NCBI GenBank assembly: GCA_026989045.1
Contig: JALSJY010000138.1
Coordinates: 1-16,481 of the forward strand
DNA from: Hyphomicrobiales bacterium
GTDB taxonomy: Bacteria; Pseudomonadota; Alphaproteobacteria; Rhizobiales; Devosiaceae
DNA: 16,481 bases
Direction of reading: 5' to 3'
Position numbers and translations under genes: made by a program
Part shown: piece by piece, positions 1 to 7,769 of the stretch
Position numbering within the stretch: the first letter of the stretch is position 1
Layout: each line of letters opens with the position of its first letter
Notes under the pieces: generated by a model
Database searches by the model: none
The model's input: the letters and a program-made list of their open reading frames with translations, nothing else
Told to the model about the DNA's origin: nothing

Positions 1-814
1 CGCATATATTTGCCTGACTTGCTGGTTTGCCCTGAGCAAGCAAGCGCAGCCAAAGATATTGCGCCACATTGCTATCTTGATATTCATCAACCAACATATA
101 CTTGAATTTTTTATGATAGATTGCCAGCACATCAGGATTTTCACGAAACAGGCGAATGCAGAGCAGCAATAAATCACCAAAATCAGCCGCATTAAGAGCG
201 GTTAAACGTGCCTGATAATCAGTATATAATTTTTTACCCAAACCATTTGCATACATTCCTGCTTGAGATGATTTTATATCTACTGGCAATAATCCACGGT
301 TTTTCCAACTATCCATAATAGAAGCAAATTGGCGCGCAGGCCAGCGTTTTTCATCAATATTTTCTGCCTTTAATAACTGCTTTATCAACCTAATTTGATC
401 GTCCGTATCAAGAATTGTGAAATTTGGTTTAAGACCAACCAATTCAGCATGGCGGCGTAATACCCTTGCGCTAATAGAGTGGAAAGTGCCAAGCCAAGCC
501 ATTCCCTCAACACTTGCACCAACCAAATTAGCAACCCGCTCTTTCATTTCCAAAGCGGCCTTATTGGTAAATGTTACTGAGAGGATTTCAGAACTACGTG
601 CTAACCTAGAGGCTAAAATATGTGCAATACGAGTAGTTAAAACCCGAGTTTTACCCGTGCCAGCCCCCGCCAATACCAAAAGCGGCCCTTTAATACTAAG
701 CACAGCATCGCGCTGCTCATCATTTAGTCCCTTCAAATAAGCAGGCTCTGCCTGCCCAAATTGTGAGGTTATCGGGCGCTGGCTTACCTCAGGAATTTCA
801 TTAGTTTTTGACAT
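1..814 (-). CDS. uvrD: UvrD/PcrA-type superfamily 1 DNA helicase, N-terminal part (cut by window edge)
   Basis: This is an ATP-dependent 3'-5' DNA helicase of the UvrD/Rep/PcrA family, which acts in nucleotide excision and mismatch repair and at blocked replication forks. The first 271 residues are present. Visible motifs are the Q motif LNDEQRDAV (residues 30-38), Walker A GAGTGKT (50-56), motif Ia TFTNKAALEM (81-90), a motif Ib region around GTFHS (109-113), and motif II DEYQD (243-247). The window ends about where motif III (GDDDQS) should begin, so roughly two thirds of the protein lies outside. The ATG at 812-814 gives the usual N-terminus and length before the Q motif; its ribosome-binding site is weak. 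It reads in the same direction as the TRAP operon but is separated from it by a terminator. UvrD and PcrA cannot be told apart here. Confidence 0.95.
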   Translation of the reverse strand, partial: MSKTNEIPEVSQRPITSQFGQAEPAYLKGLNDEQRDAVLSIKGPLLVLAGAGTGKTRVLTTRIAHILASRLARSSEILSVTFTNKAALEMKERVANLVGASVEGMAWLGTFHSISARVLRRHAELVGLKPNFTILDTDDQIRLIKQLLKAENIDEKRWPARQFASIMDSWKNRGLLPVDIKSSQAGMYANGLGKKLYTDYQARLTALNAADFGDLLLLCIRLFRENPDVLAIYHKKFKYMLVDEYQDSNVAQYLWLRLLAQGKPASQANIC

Positions 815-930
815 ATTATTTAGGGGTTCGAATCACTATTTGTTCTCAGTAAAATACAATATATATTGCAAGTGCAATTAAGTATATGCACAGATTTCAT
901 TGAGTTTTCGACACTTGAAAATACTATTTA

Positions 931-968
931 AAAACAAAAAGGCACTTCCTATTAAAAATGAAACGCCT
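931..968 (-). terminator. Rho-independent terminator after dctM
   Basis: On the minus strand, just past the dctM stop, AGGCGTTTC can pair with GAAGTGCCT (plus-strand arms 940-948 and 960-968). This makes a 9-bp stem with two G-U pairs and an 11-base loop, followed by a T-rich run (TTTTTGTTTTT). It is placed to end the dctPQM transcript before uvrD. Confidence 0.75.
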
Positions 969-991
969 CTTTTATTTTGTAAAATTGCAAT

Positions 992-2398
992 TTAGCCAAG
1001 CAACAGGTTCGGCAGAAATAACACAATAGATGGAAAGGCAATCAAGCCAGCAATTGTCAAAGCATCAGCAACAAAGAAAGGTGATACCCCCTTAAATACA
1101 TCTTGCACCGAGATATCAGGGCGCACTCCTGCCACCACAAAACAGTTTAATCCAATGGGCGGTGTAATCAGGCATAGCTCCGCCATCTTCACCACAATAA
1201 TGCCAAACCAGATTGAAAATCCAACTGCCCCCATGCCAAATGCCGCATCAGCCGCTAACACATGCTCACCACCATTAAGGGCAATCACTGCAGGATAAAC
1301 CACAGGCAAGGTCAAAACCAACATGCCAATAGCGTCCATAAACATACCAAGCACCGCATAGGCCAGCAAAATGAAAATCAAAATTGTCATTGGGCTATAA
1401 TGAAGTGAAGAAATCCAATCAGAAAATACTCCAGGTAAATCAGCAAACCCTAAAAAGCGCACATAAATCAATACGCCCCAAATGATAGTGAAAATCATCA
1501 CCGAGAGTTTTGCCGTTTCAAGAAGCGCACTCTTAAGCTGTTGCCAGCGCATGCCTTTAATCAACGCCATAATCAACACAACAAAAGCACCAAGCGCCCC
1601 GCCCTCTGTTGGCGTTCCCCAAGCATCTCCTCCAAATGGATTATAGATGAAAAAGATAATTATCATCACCACAAAGAAAATTGGAAACACACCCGGAAGT
1701 GAAGCAAAACGCTCTTTCCAAGTAAAGCCTTTCACTGGTGGGCCGAGTTTTTTCCATACCATAGCCATAAGAACAATCATAGAGCCGTAAATTACCGCTG
1801 AGAACATTCCTGGCAAGAAGCCAGCTAACAATAATGCTCCAACGTCTTGCTCAACAATAATCGCATAAATCACCAAAATAGCTGACGGTGGGATAAGCGA
1901 AGCGAGCGTGCCAGCCGCCGCAACAACGCCAGCAGCAAAGCGCTTATCATAGCCAATTTTAAGCATTTCAGGAATTGCGATGCGTGCAAATACCGCAGAT
2001 GTCGCAACTGATGCACCACTAACAGCAGCAAAGCCAGCCGTTGCAAACACAGTTGAAACCGCTAAACCACCCGGAAGCCAAGCAATCCATTTTTTCGCTG
2101 CATCAAATAAAGCTTTAGTCAAACCAGCATAATAGGCAAGGAAACCAATTAGGATAAATGTTGGAATAAGCGAAAGAGCTTGCATCGAGATTTTTGAATG
2201 CGGTACTTGCCCTGCTGTTTTAGCAGCAACTGTTAGCGCCCAGATAAAATCATCACCTGCATAATCTTTTTTTGCCCAAAAAACCCATACCAAGCCGACA
2301 AGACCTGTTAAAGCGGCAGCAAAGCCAACCCTCATTCCTAGTAAAACTAAAACCAGCATTCCGCCAGAAACTATTAAACCTATTGTGGTGCTATCCAT
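992..2398 (-). CDS. dctM: TRAP transporter large permease, DctM family
   Basis: This is the large membrane subunit of a tripartite ATP-independent periplasmic transporter. It forms the ion-coupled path through which the substrate released by DctP crosses the inner membrane. The 468-residue protein is almost entirely hydrophobic helices. It carries the typical DctM stretch with GFAAVSGASVATSA, then an IPEMLKIGYDKRFAAG block and LIPPSAILVIYAI, and near the C-terminus a second similar block with LITPPIGLNCFVV. It is somewhat longer than the common length of about 425. I chose the ATG at 2396-2398, which overlaps the dctQ stop by 8 bases and follows a G-rich Shine-Dalgarno-like run. A longer frame opens at 2470 but its extra 24 residues are charged and lie wholly inside dctQ. 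Translational coupling to dctQ is likely. The substrate is not evident. Confidence 0.93.
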   Translation of the reverse strand: MDSTTIGLIVSGGMLVLVLLGMRVGFAAALTGLVGLVWVFWAKKDYAGDDFIWALTVAAKTAGQVPHSKISMQALSLIPTFILIGFLAYYAGLTKALFDAAKKWIAWLPGGLAVSTVFATAGFAAVSGASVATSAVFARIAIPEMLKIGYDKRFAAGVVAAAGTLASLIPPSAILVIYAIIVEQDVGALLLAGFLPGMFSAVIYGSMIVLMAMVWKKLGPPVKGFTWKERFASLPGVFPIFFVVMIIIFFIYNPFGGDAWGTPTEGGALGAFVVLIMALIKGMRWQQLKSALLETAKLSVMIFTIIWGVLIYVRFLGFADLPGVFSDWISSLHYSPMTILIFILLAYAVLGMFMDAIGMLVLTLPVVYPAVIALNGGEHVLAADAAFGMGAVGFSIWFGIIVVKMAELCLITPPIGLNCFVVAGVRPDISVQDVFKGVSPFFVADALTIAGLIAFPSIVLFLPNLLLG

Positions 2399-3041
2399 TT
2401 TTAGCGCCCCCCTCGTCAAAAGCAGAAACCGTTTCTGCCTCTTTTGCTGCAACAGTTGCAGCATCTTCAATTAAAGGAACAGCAATTGGTGATTTTGTGC
2501 CGCTTATTATTGCGTTAAAATATCCCCATAATTGCAAAGCCAAGCGCATTACAAGCACAGAAAATGCAACAGGAACTAATAATTTTGCAGGCCAAAGTGG
2601 GAGGCGAATATCAAGCGAGCTATCACGACTCCAAAGCGGCGCAGCAAAATCAAATGAGCGTTGAAAATGTGCAAAACTACCCCACACAAGCAATATCATA
2701 AGAATAAACATTGCTAACGTGGTAATAAATTCAACACTCCAAAGCGCTCGCCCGCGAAGTTTACCAACTAAAATATCCATACGAATATGCCCGCCAAGCC
2801 TTTGTGTATAGGCAATGCCCATAAAGGCGATTAAAGGCATGGCTTGCTCGATCCAATCAACATAACCACGCAATGGCTGGTTAAAAATATTACGACCACC
2901 AACACTGATCACCGCCAACACCACAAGCATAAATACAGCCAAACCGCTAAGCAAAGCCAAAAAAGATTCAACTTTAAATAATGAACGATCAAACCTACTT
3001 AATAGCGAGCTATCTTCTAATACTGATGAAGAACCAGCCAT
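2391..3041 (-). CDS. dctQ: TRAP transporter small permease, DctQ family
   Basis: This is the small membrane subunit that pairs with DctM and is needed for TRAP transport. The 216 residues hold four predicted membrane helices at about 27-48, 62-79, 103-122 and 152-172. The family signature is visible as GGRNIFNQPLRGYVDWIEQ (48-66), followed by GIAYTQRLGGHIRMDIL (75-91). A hydrophilic tail of about 40 residues rich in Ala and Glu follows the last helix, which is longer than in many DctQ proteins. The ATG at 3039-3041 is preceded by a strong GGGGGAG ribosome-binding site. The gene lies 68 bases downstream of dctP, beyond a strong hairpin, and its stop overlaps the dctM start. Confidence 0.92.
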   Translation of the reverse strand: MAGSSSVLEDSSLLSRFDRSLFKVESFLALLSGLAVFMLVVLAVISVGGRNIFNQPLRGYVDWIEQAMPLIAFMGIAYTQRLGGHIRMDILVGKLRGRALWSVEFITTLAMFILMILLVWGSFAHFQRSFDFAAPLWSRDSSLDIRLPLWPAKLLVPVAFSVLVMRLALQLWGYFNAIISGTKSPIAVPLIEDAATVAAKEAETVSAFDEGGAKNG

Positions 3042-3052
3042 TTTCTCCCCCT

Positions 3053-3090
3053 AAAATAAAACCTGCCGCCCCCACAATAAGGGCGACAGG
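3053..3090 (-). terminator. Intercistronic hairpin with T-tract between dctP and dctQ
   Basis: On the minus strand, 19 bases past the dctP stop, CCTGTCGCCC pairs with GGGCGGCAGG. The plus-strand arms are 3062-3071 and 3081-3090: a 10-bp stem with one G-U pair and a 9-base loop. TTTTATTTT follows directly, and then the dctQ ribosome-binding site. It has every property of an intrinsic terminator, but it lies inside the operon. It probably acts as a partial terminator or 3' mRNA stabiliser, so that far more DctP than DctQM is made. Confidence 0.8.
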
Positions 3091-3109
3091 CGTATCTCAA
3101 ACAATTAAA

Positions 3110-4117
3110 TTACTTAGCAACCAAACCAGTTACTAGGTCATAAAGCTCTTGCGCAGGAAGCCCGCGAGCATTATTTTCCTCTATCCAAGCCGCAGCGGCA
3201 GGGCCTGCAACAGCATCTCTAAAGGCCGTCAATTCATCATCGCTATAAGTAATGCTTTCGATGCCTTTTTCTTTAAGCTTTGGTCCCCATGCATCCATGG
3301 TTTTACCATTATAAGAAGCAATATAGTAATCAAGCGCTTCATCAACTGAGCCTAATAGTGCAGCACGATTATCATCAGACAAATCTGCCAACGCATCTGA
3401 ATTCACTACAACTGGGCAATTCACTGTTCCTGGATTAAGGTTAGTTGTCCACCACTTGCCACTTTCAACAGTACCAAAAGCCATGTGAGCATGTGGGGCA
3501 AAAGCAACAGCTTTTACAACGCCACTATCAAGTGCTTGACGAACTTCTGAAGCTGACATAGAAGTTGGCACGGCGCCAATTGCCGCCATAGCTTTGCCAA
3601 TGCCACCAGTTGCACGAACTGTAAGTCCTGCATAATCTGCCAAAGTGCGTGGGGCATCACCAACGCCAACAATATTATATTGTGGAAGTGGAGAAGGCAT
3701 AAGCAAAGTTGCGTTCCATCGCGCTAAATCAGCAGCAACAGCTGGATGCTTATAAACAGCTTGTGAAATTTCACGCTCTTGCTCAAGTGTTGAAACACCA
3801 AGGAATGGAAGCTCTAACACAGTAATTGATGGGTTTTTATCGGCATGATAACCAGCACAGAACTGCGCCATTTCAAAAGCACCAATAGAAATGCCATCAA
3901 GATTTTCTTTATTTTTAGATAGACCACCATAAGATAGGTTTAGTTTAAATTCACCATTTGTCTTTGCGCTTACTAACTCTGCAAGTTTCTCAACATGCGC
4001 AGTAAAAGCACGTGGCTTACCCCAAAGTGATACATTCCATTCAGTCGCCATTGCTTGAGATGCAAATGTCATTGCTACAAGACCAATAGCGGTTGTTTTA
4101 AGTAGTTTATTATTCAT
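3110..4117 (-). CDS. dctP: TRAP transporter periplasmic substrate-binding protein, DctP family
   Basis: This is the extracytoplasmic solute receptor of the TRAP system; it captures the substrate in the periplasm and delivers it to DctQM. The 335-residue protein begins with a Sec signal peptide (Lys residues, then a hydrophobic core, with likely cleavage after QAMA at residue 24). The mature protein has the family's central region, including GLTVRATGG (164-172). R168 there sits where the conserved arginine binds the substrate carboxylate in this family. SASEVRQALDSGVVKA (188-203) matches the usual hinge-region segment. I chose the ATG at 4115-4117 because it is preceded by GGGAGA at good spacing and starts the signal peptide; a frame start 27 bases further upstream has no such site. 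The substrate is probably an organic acid, but sequence alone does not name it. A 338-base gap separates it from dctD, so it probably has its own promoter. Confidence 0.92.
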   Translation of the reverse strand: MNNKLLKTTAIGLVAMTFASQAMATEWNVSLWGKPRAFTAHVEKLAELVSAKTNGEFKLNLSYGGLSKNKENLDGISIGAFEMAQFCAGYHADKNPSITVLELPFLGVSTLEQEREISQAVYKHPAVAADLARWNATLLMPSPLPQYNIVGVGDAPRTLADYAGLTVRATGGIGKAMAAIGAVPTSMSASEVRQALDSGVVKAVAFAPHAHMAFGTVESGKWWTTNLNPGTVNCPVVVNSDALADLSDDNRAALLGSVDEALDYYIASYNGKTMDAWGPKLKEKGIESITYSDDELTAFRDAVAGPAAAAWIEENNARGLPAQELYDLVTGLVAK

Positions 4118-4267
4118 AAATTTTCTCCCAGTTAAAAAAGTCATTCATACAACTTTCTAACAGAAGATTAACAATTTCGCTATTTCTTGCCTATGAGGAA
4201 ATCCGCCATACTAACAAAATTGCTCTGCGGATTTTTGCGAGATGGGTTTGTTGCTTACCTATCACTC

Positions 4268-4299
4268 CGTTGTCATTGCGGACTTGATCCGCAATCCAG
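4268..4299 (+). repeat. Palindrome-containing repeat, copy 1 of an inverted pair
   Basis: These 32 bases occur again, perfectly inverted, at 4398-4429. The core is itself a small hairpin: TTGCGGA and TCCGCAA flank a CTTGA loop. This is the form of the dispersed REP-like palindromes (of the type GTCATTGCGGACTTGATCC) common between genes in alphaproteobacteria. The exact 32-base match shows that the two copies are related and not decayed. Confidence 0.85.
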
Positions 4300-4397
4300 T
4301 AAAACTATCAACTAATATCAACACTATTTTTTATAAAGGCAGCTTTTTTTATAAGACAAATATACAATTGCATATTTAATTCATGCTGAGAAGCCAT

Positions 4398-4429
4398 CTG
4401 GATTGCGGATCAAGTCCGCAATGACAACG
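4398..4429 (-). repeat. Palindrome-containing repeat, copy 2 of an inverted pair
   Basis: This is the reverse complement of 4268-4299 with no mismatch over 32 bases; similarity stops sharply at both ends. The 98 bases between the copies are AT-rich. In RNA read from dctD, either each copy folds on its own or the two pair into one long stem. It could end or protect the dctBD transcript, but no T-tract directly follows either copy. Confidence 0.85.
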
Positions 4430-4455
4430 TAAAATATAGAGCATACAAATACTCC

Positions 4456-5802
4456 CTACAGCAACTCAGCCTTATTAAGCCCCAATTTAACAATTTTCTC
4501 ATTAAGCGTTCGTCGCCCTATGCCTAGCGCTTCAGCAACTGCGTCCATGCGCCCCTGATGGGTTTTAATGGCTTGCGCAATAAGTTGCTTCTCAAACGCT
4601 GCAACTGCACCTCGCAATGTTTCTGGCACATCATCTGGCTCACCATTTCGTGCAATTGCTTCAACTACCGAGCCACGCCCCCTCCTTGCAGCCAAAATTC
4701 TCCGCTCAGCGACATGGCGCAATTCACGCACATTTCCACCCCATTCATGCGATAATAAAGCTGCAACATCTTCAGCACTTAAATTAGGGGGGGAAATTTC
4801 ATAAAGCTTGGCCTGTTCACTTAAAAAATGCGTATAGAGCAGTAAAATATCTTCTTTTCTATCACGTAAAGCTGGCATATTTAGCACCACATTATTTAAG
4901 CGATATAGCAAATCTTTTCTAAATTCTCCTGCCTCAACTCTATTTTCTAAACTCTCATTTGATGCAGAAATTATACGCACATTCACCTTTACTGGCTCAC
5001 TTTGACCCTGCACAAAAAATTCTTGTGTTTCAATCACCCTTAACAGCTTAGCCTGTGATTTAATTGATGTCTCTCCCACCTCATCAAGAAATAACGTTCC
5101 ACCATCTGCTTTAGCAAATGTGCCACTAATGCCACCAGAAACACCAAACATAAAATTTTCAAAATTATCATTAGTTATGCTTGCGCAATTAACTGCGATG
5201 AATGGCGCACCAGAGCGCGACCCTAAATCATGCAAAGCTCGTGCAACTAGCTCTTTTCCTGTGCCTGTTTCTCCAAGCAACATAACAGGTGCATCATTAG
5301 CGCTTAAATCAAATATCTCCTCTCTTAAGGTCTTTATGGCATTATTCTGCCCCAATAAAACCCTATCTAGGCCTGAAAGAGAGGCTAATCTCTCTCTTAA
5401 TCTGCTAGTTTCAAGGCTTTGACGATGCTGCCTTGCACCATTACGCAATGCAGTTAATAAACGATGCGGATCAAACGGTTTTTCGATAAAACTATAAGCC
5501 CCGTTCTGCATTGCTTTAACCGCAATTGGAATATCACCATGGGCTGAAATTAACACAAATGGCGGGGCATTTAAGCCAGATAAATTTTGCAACAATTCAA
5601 GCCCACTCATACTTGGCATGCGCACATCGCTTAAAATCACATCGGGGCAAACTTGCTCAAGACGAGAAATCACGTCTTGACCCTTAGTAAAAACCTCTAC
5701 CTTCCAGCCTGCTTTTTCTAACAAATGAGCAAGAGAATCCCGCATTGATTTATCATCATCAACAATAAAAACTAAATGAGAATTATTCGCCTGCTGTTCC
5801 AT
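4456..5802 (-). CDS. dctD: DctD-like response regulator, NtrC family, lacking the GAFTGA loop
   Basis: The 448-residue protein has three parts. The receiver domain spans about residues 9-125, with acidic D15-D17, phosphoacceptor D59 in SDVRMP, S86 and K108. The AAA+ domain spans about 148-380, with Walker A GETGTGKE (177-184), Walker B GGTLFLDE (234-241), arginines R295/R301 in FRKDLLYRLN, and sensor II GGNVREL (355-361). The C-terminus is a Fis-type helix-turn-helix (about 408-444). It is the expected partner of the DctB kinase whose stop overlaps its start by one base. The odd point is the segment between NCAS (205-208) and Walker B: the canonical ELFGHE-GAFTGA block reads FMFGVSGGISGTFAKADGG and is about 8 residues shorter than usual. 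The loop that contacts sigma-54 is therefore missing. It may act on a sigma-70-type promoter or by repression. Its target is presumably dctPQM, by position. Confidence 0.92.
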   Translation of the reverse strand: MEQQANNSHLVFIVDDDKSMRDSLAHLLEKAGWKVEVFTKGQDVISRLEQVCPDVILSDVRMPSMSGLELLQNLSGLNAPPFVLISAHGDIPIAVKAMQNGAYSFIEKPFDPHRLLTALRNGARQHRQSLETSRLRERLASLSGLDRVLLGQNNAIKTLREEIFDLSANDAPVMLLGETGTGKELVARALHDLGSRSGAPFIAVNCASITNDNFENFMFGVSGGISGTFAKADGGTLFLDEVGETSIKSQAKLLRVIETQEFFVQGQSEPVKVNVRIISASNESLENRVEAGEFRKDLLYRLNNVVLNMPALRDRKEDILLLYTHFLSEQAKLYEISPPNLSAEDVAALLSHEWGGNVRELRHVAERRILAARRGRGSVVEAIARNGEPDDVPETLRGAVAAFEKQLIAQAIKTHQGRMDAVAEALGIGRRTLNEKIVKLGLNKAELL

Positions 5803-7592
5803 TATTCATTAACCCCTGTAAGTGGAATTTTTACGATAAATAGCGCACCACCCCCGCTAATATTTTTAGCTTCAAAAAGCCCCTCATGCTCTTTTACAAT
5901 CGCTGCCGAAATTGCCAACCCAAGCCCCATGCCATTACCCGATGCACGAGTTGTATGAAACGGCTCTTTTAATTGTTCAATTGAACTCTCACCCAAACCA
6001 TGCCCACTATCAGCGACCATAAGAATTCCATAAATTTCATCTGATTTAATGCTAAGTTCAAGTAGTTTTTGCTGGCAATCTTCCATTGCAGTAATTGAAT
6101 TACGCACCAAGTTTACCAATACCTGCTCAAGGCGCAAGCGATTAGCCCTTATCATAATTGGCTTTTTTGATAATTTTATATCCAGCTTAATATTTGCATC
6201 TTTAATATCTGGGGCAACAAGAATTTCTACTCCGCGCCAAACATCTCTCAAATCCACCAATTCCATATCGCTTTGAACAGGCTTTGCAAAAAACCTAAGC
6301 TGCTTAGTAATATTGACCATGCGCTTAACAATGCCTGATAGATGTTGCATTGTTTTTCTTCTATCACTTTCATTTTTATCAAATTCAGATGCTGTAATAT
6401 AATTTTGCATTGCAGAAATAGGCTGCCCAAGCTCATGCGTAACCGATGCGGAAAGCTGCCCTAATGCCGCTAGTTTTGAATTGCGCGCTAATTCAGATTG
6501 TGCTTTTTCAAGTCGCTTTTCTGCAGCCCGCCTATCTACAATTTCTTGCGCAAGCTTTGCATTTGCCCCTTGCAATTTATGCCTATCTGCTTGTGATGCT
6601 TTTAGTGCTATTCTTATTTGTTCAGAGCGCAACAATAAAACCAAAGTCAGCATAGCAAATGCAATAATCATAGCAATAACAACAGTGAACCAACTACGCT
6701 CCAAAACTCGACTTTCATCAGCCAAAAAATGCAAATTCCAGCCCAAGCGCGAAACAGATTCACTTGCATGAACATAAGTCACCCCATCAAGTTTAACGCT
6801 CTTTCTATCAATAACCTGCCAATCCATCGGCTCTAAAGGCTCATTGGCAAACTGACGCTCTTTAGCAATTTCATCTCGACGAACGTCAGAAATTTCGGAT
6901 AAGGCTTTATATCGCCAACTTTCATTTGAAGACAAAACCACAACCCCATCTGAATTTGAAACAAAAACCAACTCACCGCCAATATTCCAAGCCTTGCTCA
7001 ATTCACTTAAATCAATTTTTATTGCAATAACACCAATCGGCTCACCATATTCACCCTTTACCAATTGCGCTATAAAATAACCGGGCAAAGAGGTTGTTGC
7101 ACCAATACCAAAAAACTCACCCCTTTTACCCTGCATGGCATTTTTAAAATATGGCCTAAACCCATAATTTTGCCCCAAAAAAGTAACTTCATTTTTATAA
7201 TTTGATGCCGCAATAGTTAAGCCTTTTGTATCCATTAAATAAATTGCATCTAAACCAGATTGGCGAGCAAAAGCACTGAGGCGATCATTTAATCTCTCCC
7301 GGTTAAGCCCCAAAGACCCTGAGATCACGTAAGGATCTTTTGATAAAATGAATGGTAAATGCTGAAACCGCTCTAAAGCTCCAACAAGAGTGCTTCTATA
7401 AAGCGAAGCCCTATTTTGCGCTCGATCGTATTCAACATTCTTAAAATAAGAAGATGAAACCTGAAAAAGTGCAACTGCAGCTATTATAAAAAGCGCTACT
7501 ATCAATAAAACCCAATTGAATTTTTTCTTAGCACTCATAATAGCACTAGGACTAAAGTTAGTTTCTATATTTGGTTGAGCTTTTTGATCCAT
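5802..7592 (-). CDS. dctB: DctB-like membrane sensor histidine kinase
   Basis: This sensor kinase of the DctB type phosphorylates the neighbouring DctD when a periplasmic ligand, normally a C4-dicarboxylate, is bound. The 596 residues show a first membrane helix (about 27-46), a periplasmic region of some 250 residues of double-Cache type, and a second membrane helix (about 301-322). A predicted coiled coil (about 330-372) is followed by the dimerisation domain with phosphoacceptor H386 in ASVTHELGQPISAM. The ATPase domain has the N box around N498 (NLVRNS), a G1 box DSGHGLG (528-534) and a G2 box GNGMGLGLA (552-560). The stop and the dctD start share one base (TAATG), so the two are one operon and probably translationally coupled. 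The ATG at 7590-7592 has a weak ribosome-binding site; M19 is an alternative start. Dicarboxylate sensing is inferred from the family. Confidence 0.92.
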   Translation of the reverse strand: MDQKAQPNIETNFSPSAIMSAKKKFNWVLLIVALFIIAAVALFQVSSSYFKNVEYDRAQNRASLYRSTLVGALERFQHLPFILSKDPYVISGSLGLNRERLNDRLSAFARQSGLDAIYLMDTKGLTIAASNYKNEVTFLGQNYGFRPYFKNAMQGKRGEFFGIGATTSLPGYFIAQLVKGEYGEPIGVIAIKIDLSELSKAWNIGGELVFVSNSDGVVVLSSNESWRYKALSEISDVRRDEIAKERQFANEPLEPMDWQVIDRKSVKLDGVTYVHASESVSRLGWNLHFLADESRVLERSWFTVVIAMIIAFAMLTLVLLLRSEQIRIALKASQADRHKLQGANAKLAQEIVDRRAAEKRLEKAQSELARNSKLAALGQLSASVTHELGQPISAMQNYITASEFDKNESDRRKTMQHLSGIVKRMVNITKQLRFFAKPVQSDMELVDLRDVWRGVEILVAPDIKDANIKLDIKLSKKPIMIRANRLRLEQVLVNLVRNSITAMEDCQQKLLELSIKSDEIYGILMVADSGHGLGESSIEQLKEPFHTTRASGNGMGLGLAISAAIVKEHEGLFEAKNISGGGALFIVKIPLTGVNE

Positions 7593-7656
7593 CTAAAGTC
7601 TAATATATCTAAGTGATAAAAATGTCGAGCAAACTAATTTCTTTAACCTTACCCCT

Positions 7657-7684
7657 TTGCATTTCACTATAAAGCCACTATATT
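7657..7684 (+). promoter_or_regulatory. Probable sigma-70-type promoter of ssrA
   Basis: TTGCAT and TATATT are separated by 16 bases. The expected transcription start falls near 7691, exactly where the first stable hairpin of the tmRNA acceptor piece begins. The call rests on this fit of consensus and position. Confidence 0.55.
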
Positions 7685-7690
7685 AGTCTT

Positions 7691-7768
7691 GCTGGAAACA
7701 GCTATAGCGATAAATGACTATCGTAATAAACCATTCGGACCCGGGGGCGGTACCCGGCGCCTCCACCA
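7691..7768 (+). ncRNA. tmRNA acceptor piece
   Basis: This piece carries the tRNA-like half. It opens with a hairpin GCTG-GAAA-CAGC (7691-7702) closed by a GNRA tetraloop, then CGATA/TATCG can pair (about 7708-7723). The T arm is a 5-bp stem CCGGG/CCCGG (7741-7745 and 7753-7757) around a 7-base loop GGCGGTA. The 3' strand of the acceptor stem follows (7758-7764), then A and an encoded CCA (7766-7768). The T loop is not the usual TTCRANT. Confidence 0.85.
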
Positions 7769-7769
7769 G

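Larger units (their letters stand above)
4118..4455. other. Gene-free stretch between dctD and dctP
   Basis: No open reading frame of credible length or composition lies here. The stretch holds the pair of inverted repeats at 4268-4299 and 4398-4429, and very AT-rich DNA between them. It must also contain the dctP promoter and leader, but I find no clear promoter: the nearest sigma-54-like match (GG-N9-GC, minus strand, 4179-4191) is one base short of the required spacing. Confidence 0.7.

Noticed and set aside
820..836. GGGGTTCGAATC resembling a tRNA T arm or an integration site remnant
   Set aside because: The bases on the 3' side do not complete the T stem, and no acceptor stem or anticodon arm is nearby.
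823..863. GTTC...GTTC pair upstream of uvrD, suggestive of an alphaproteobacterial LexA (SOS) box
   Set aside because: The spacing between the two GTTC elements is 12 bases; the alphaproteobacterial SOS box needs 7.
2399..2470. Longer N-terminus for dctM
   Set aside because: The extra 24 codons are charged, lie wholly within dctQ and lack a better ribosome-binding site than the ATG at 2398.
4179..4191. Sigma-54-like GG...GC upstream of dctP on the minus strand
   Set aside because: The spacing is 9 bases instead of 10 and the flanking bases do not fit TGGCAC/TTGC.
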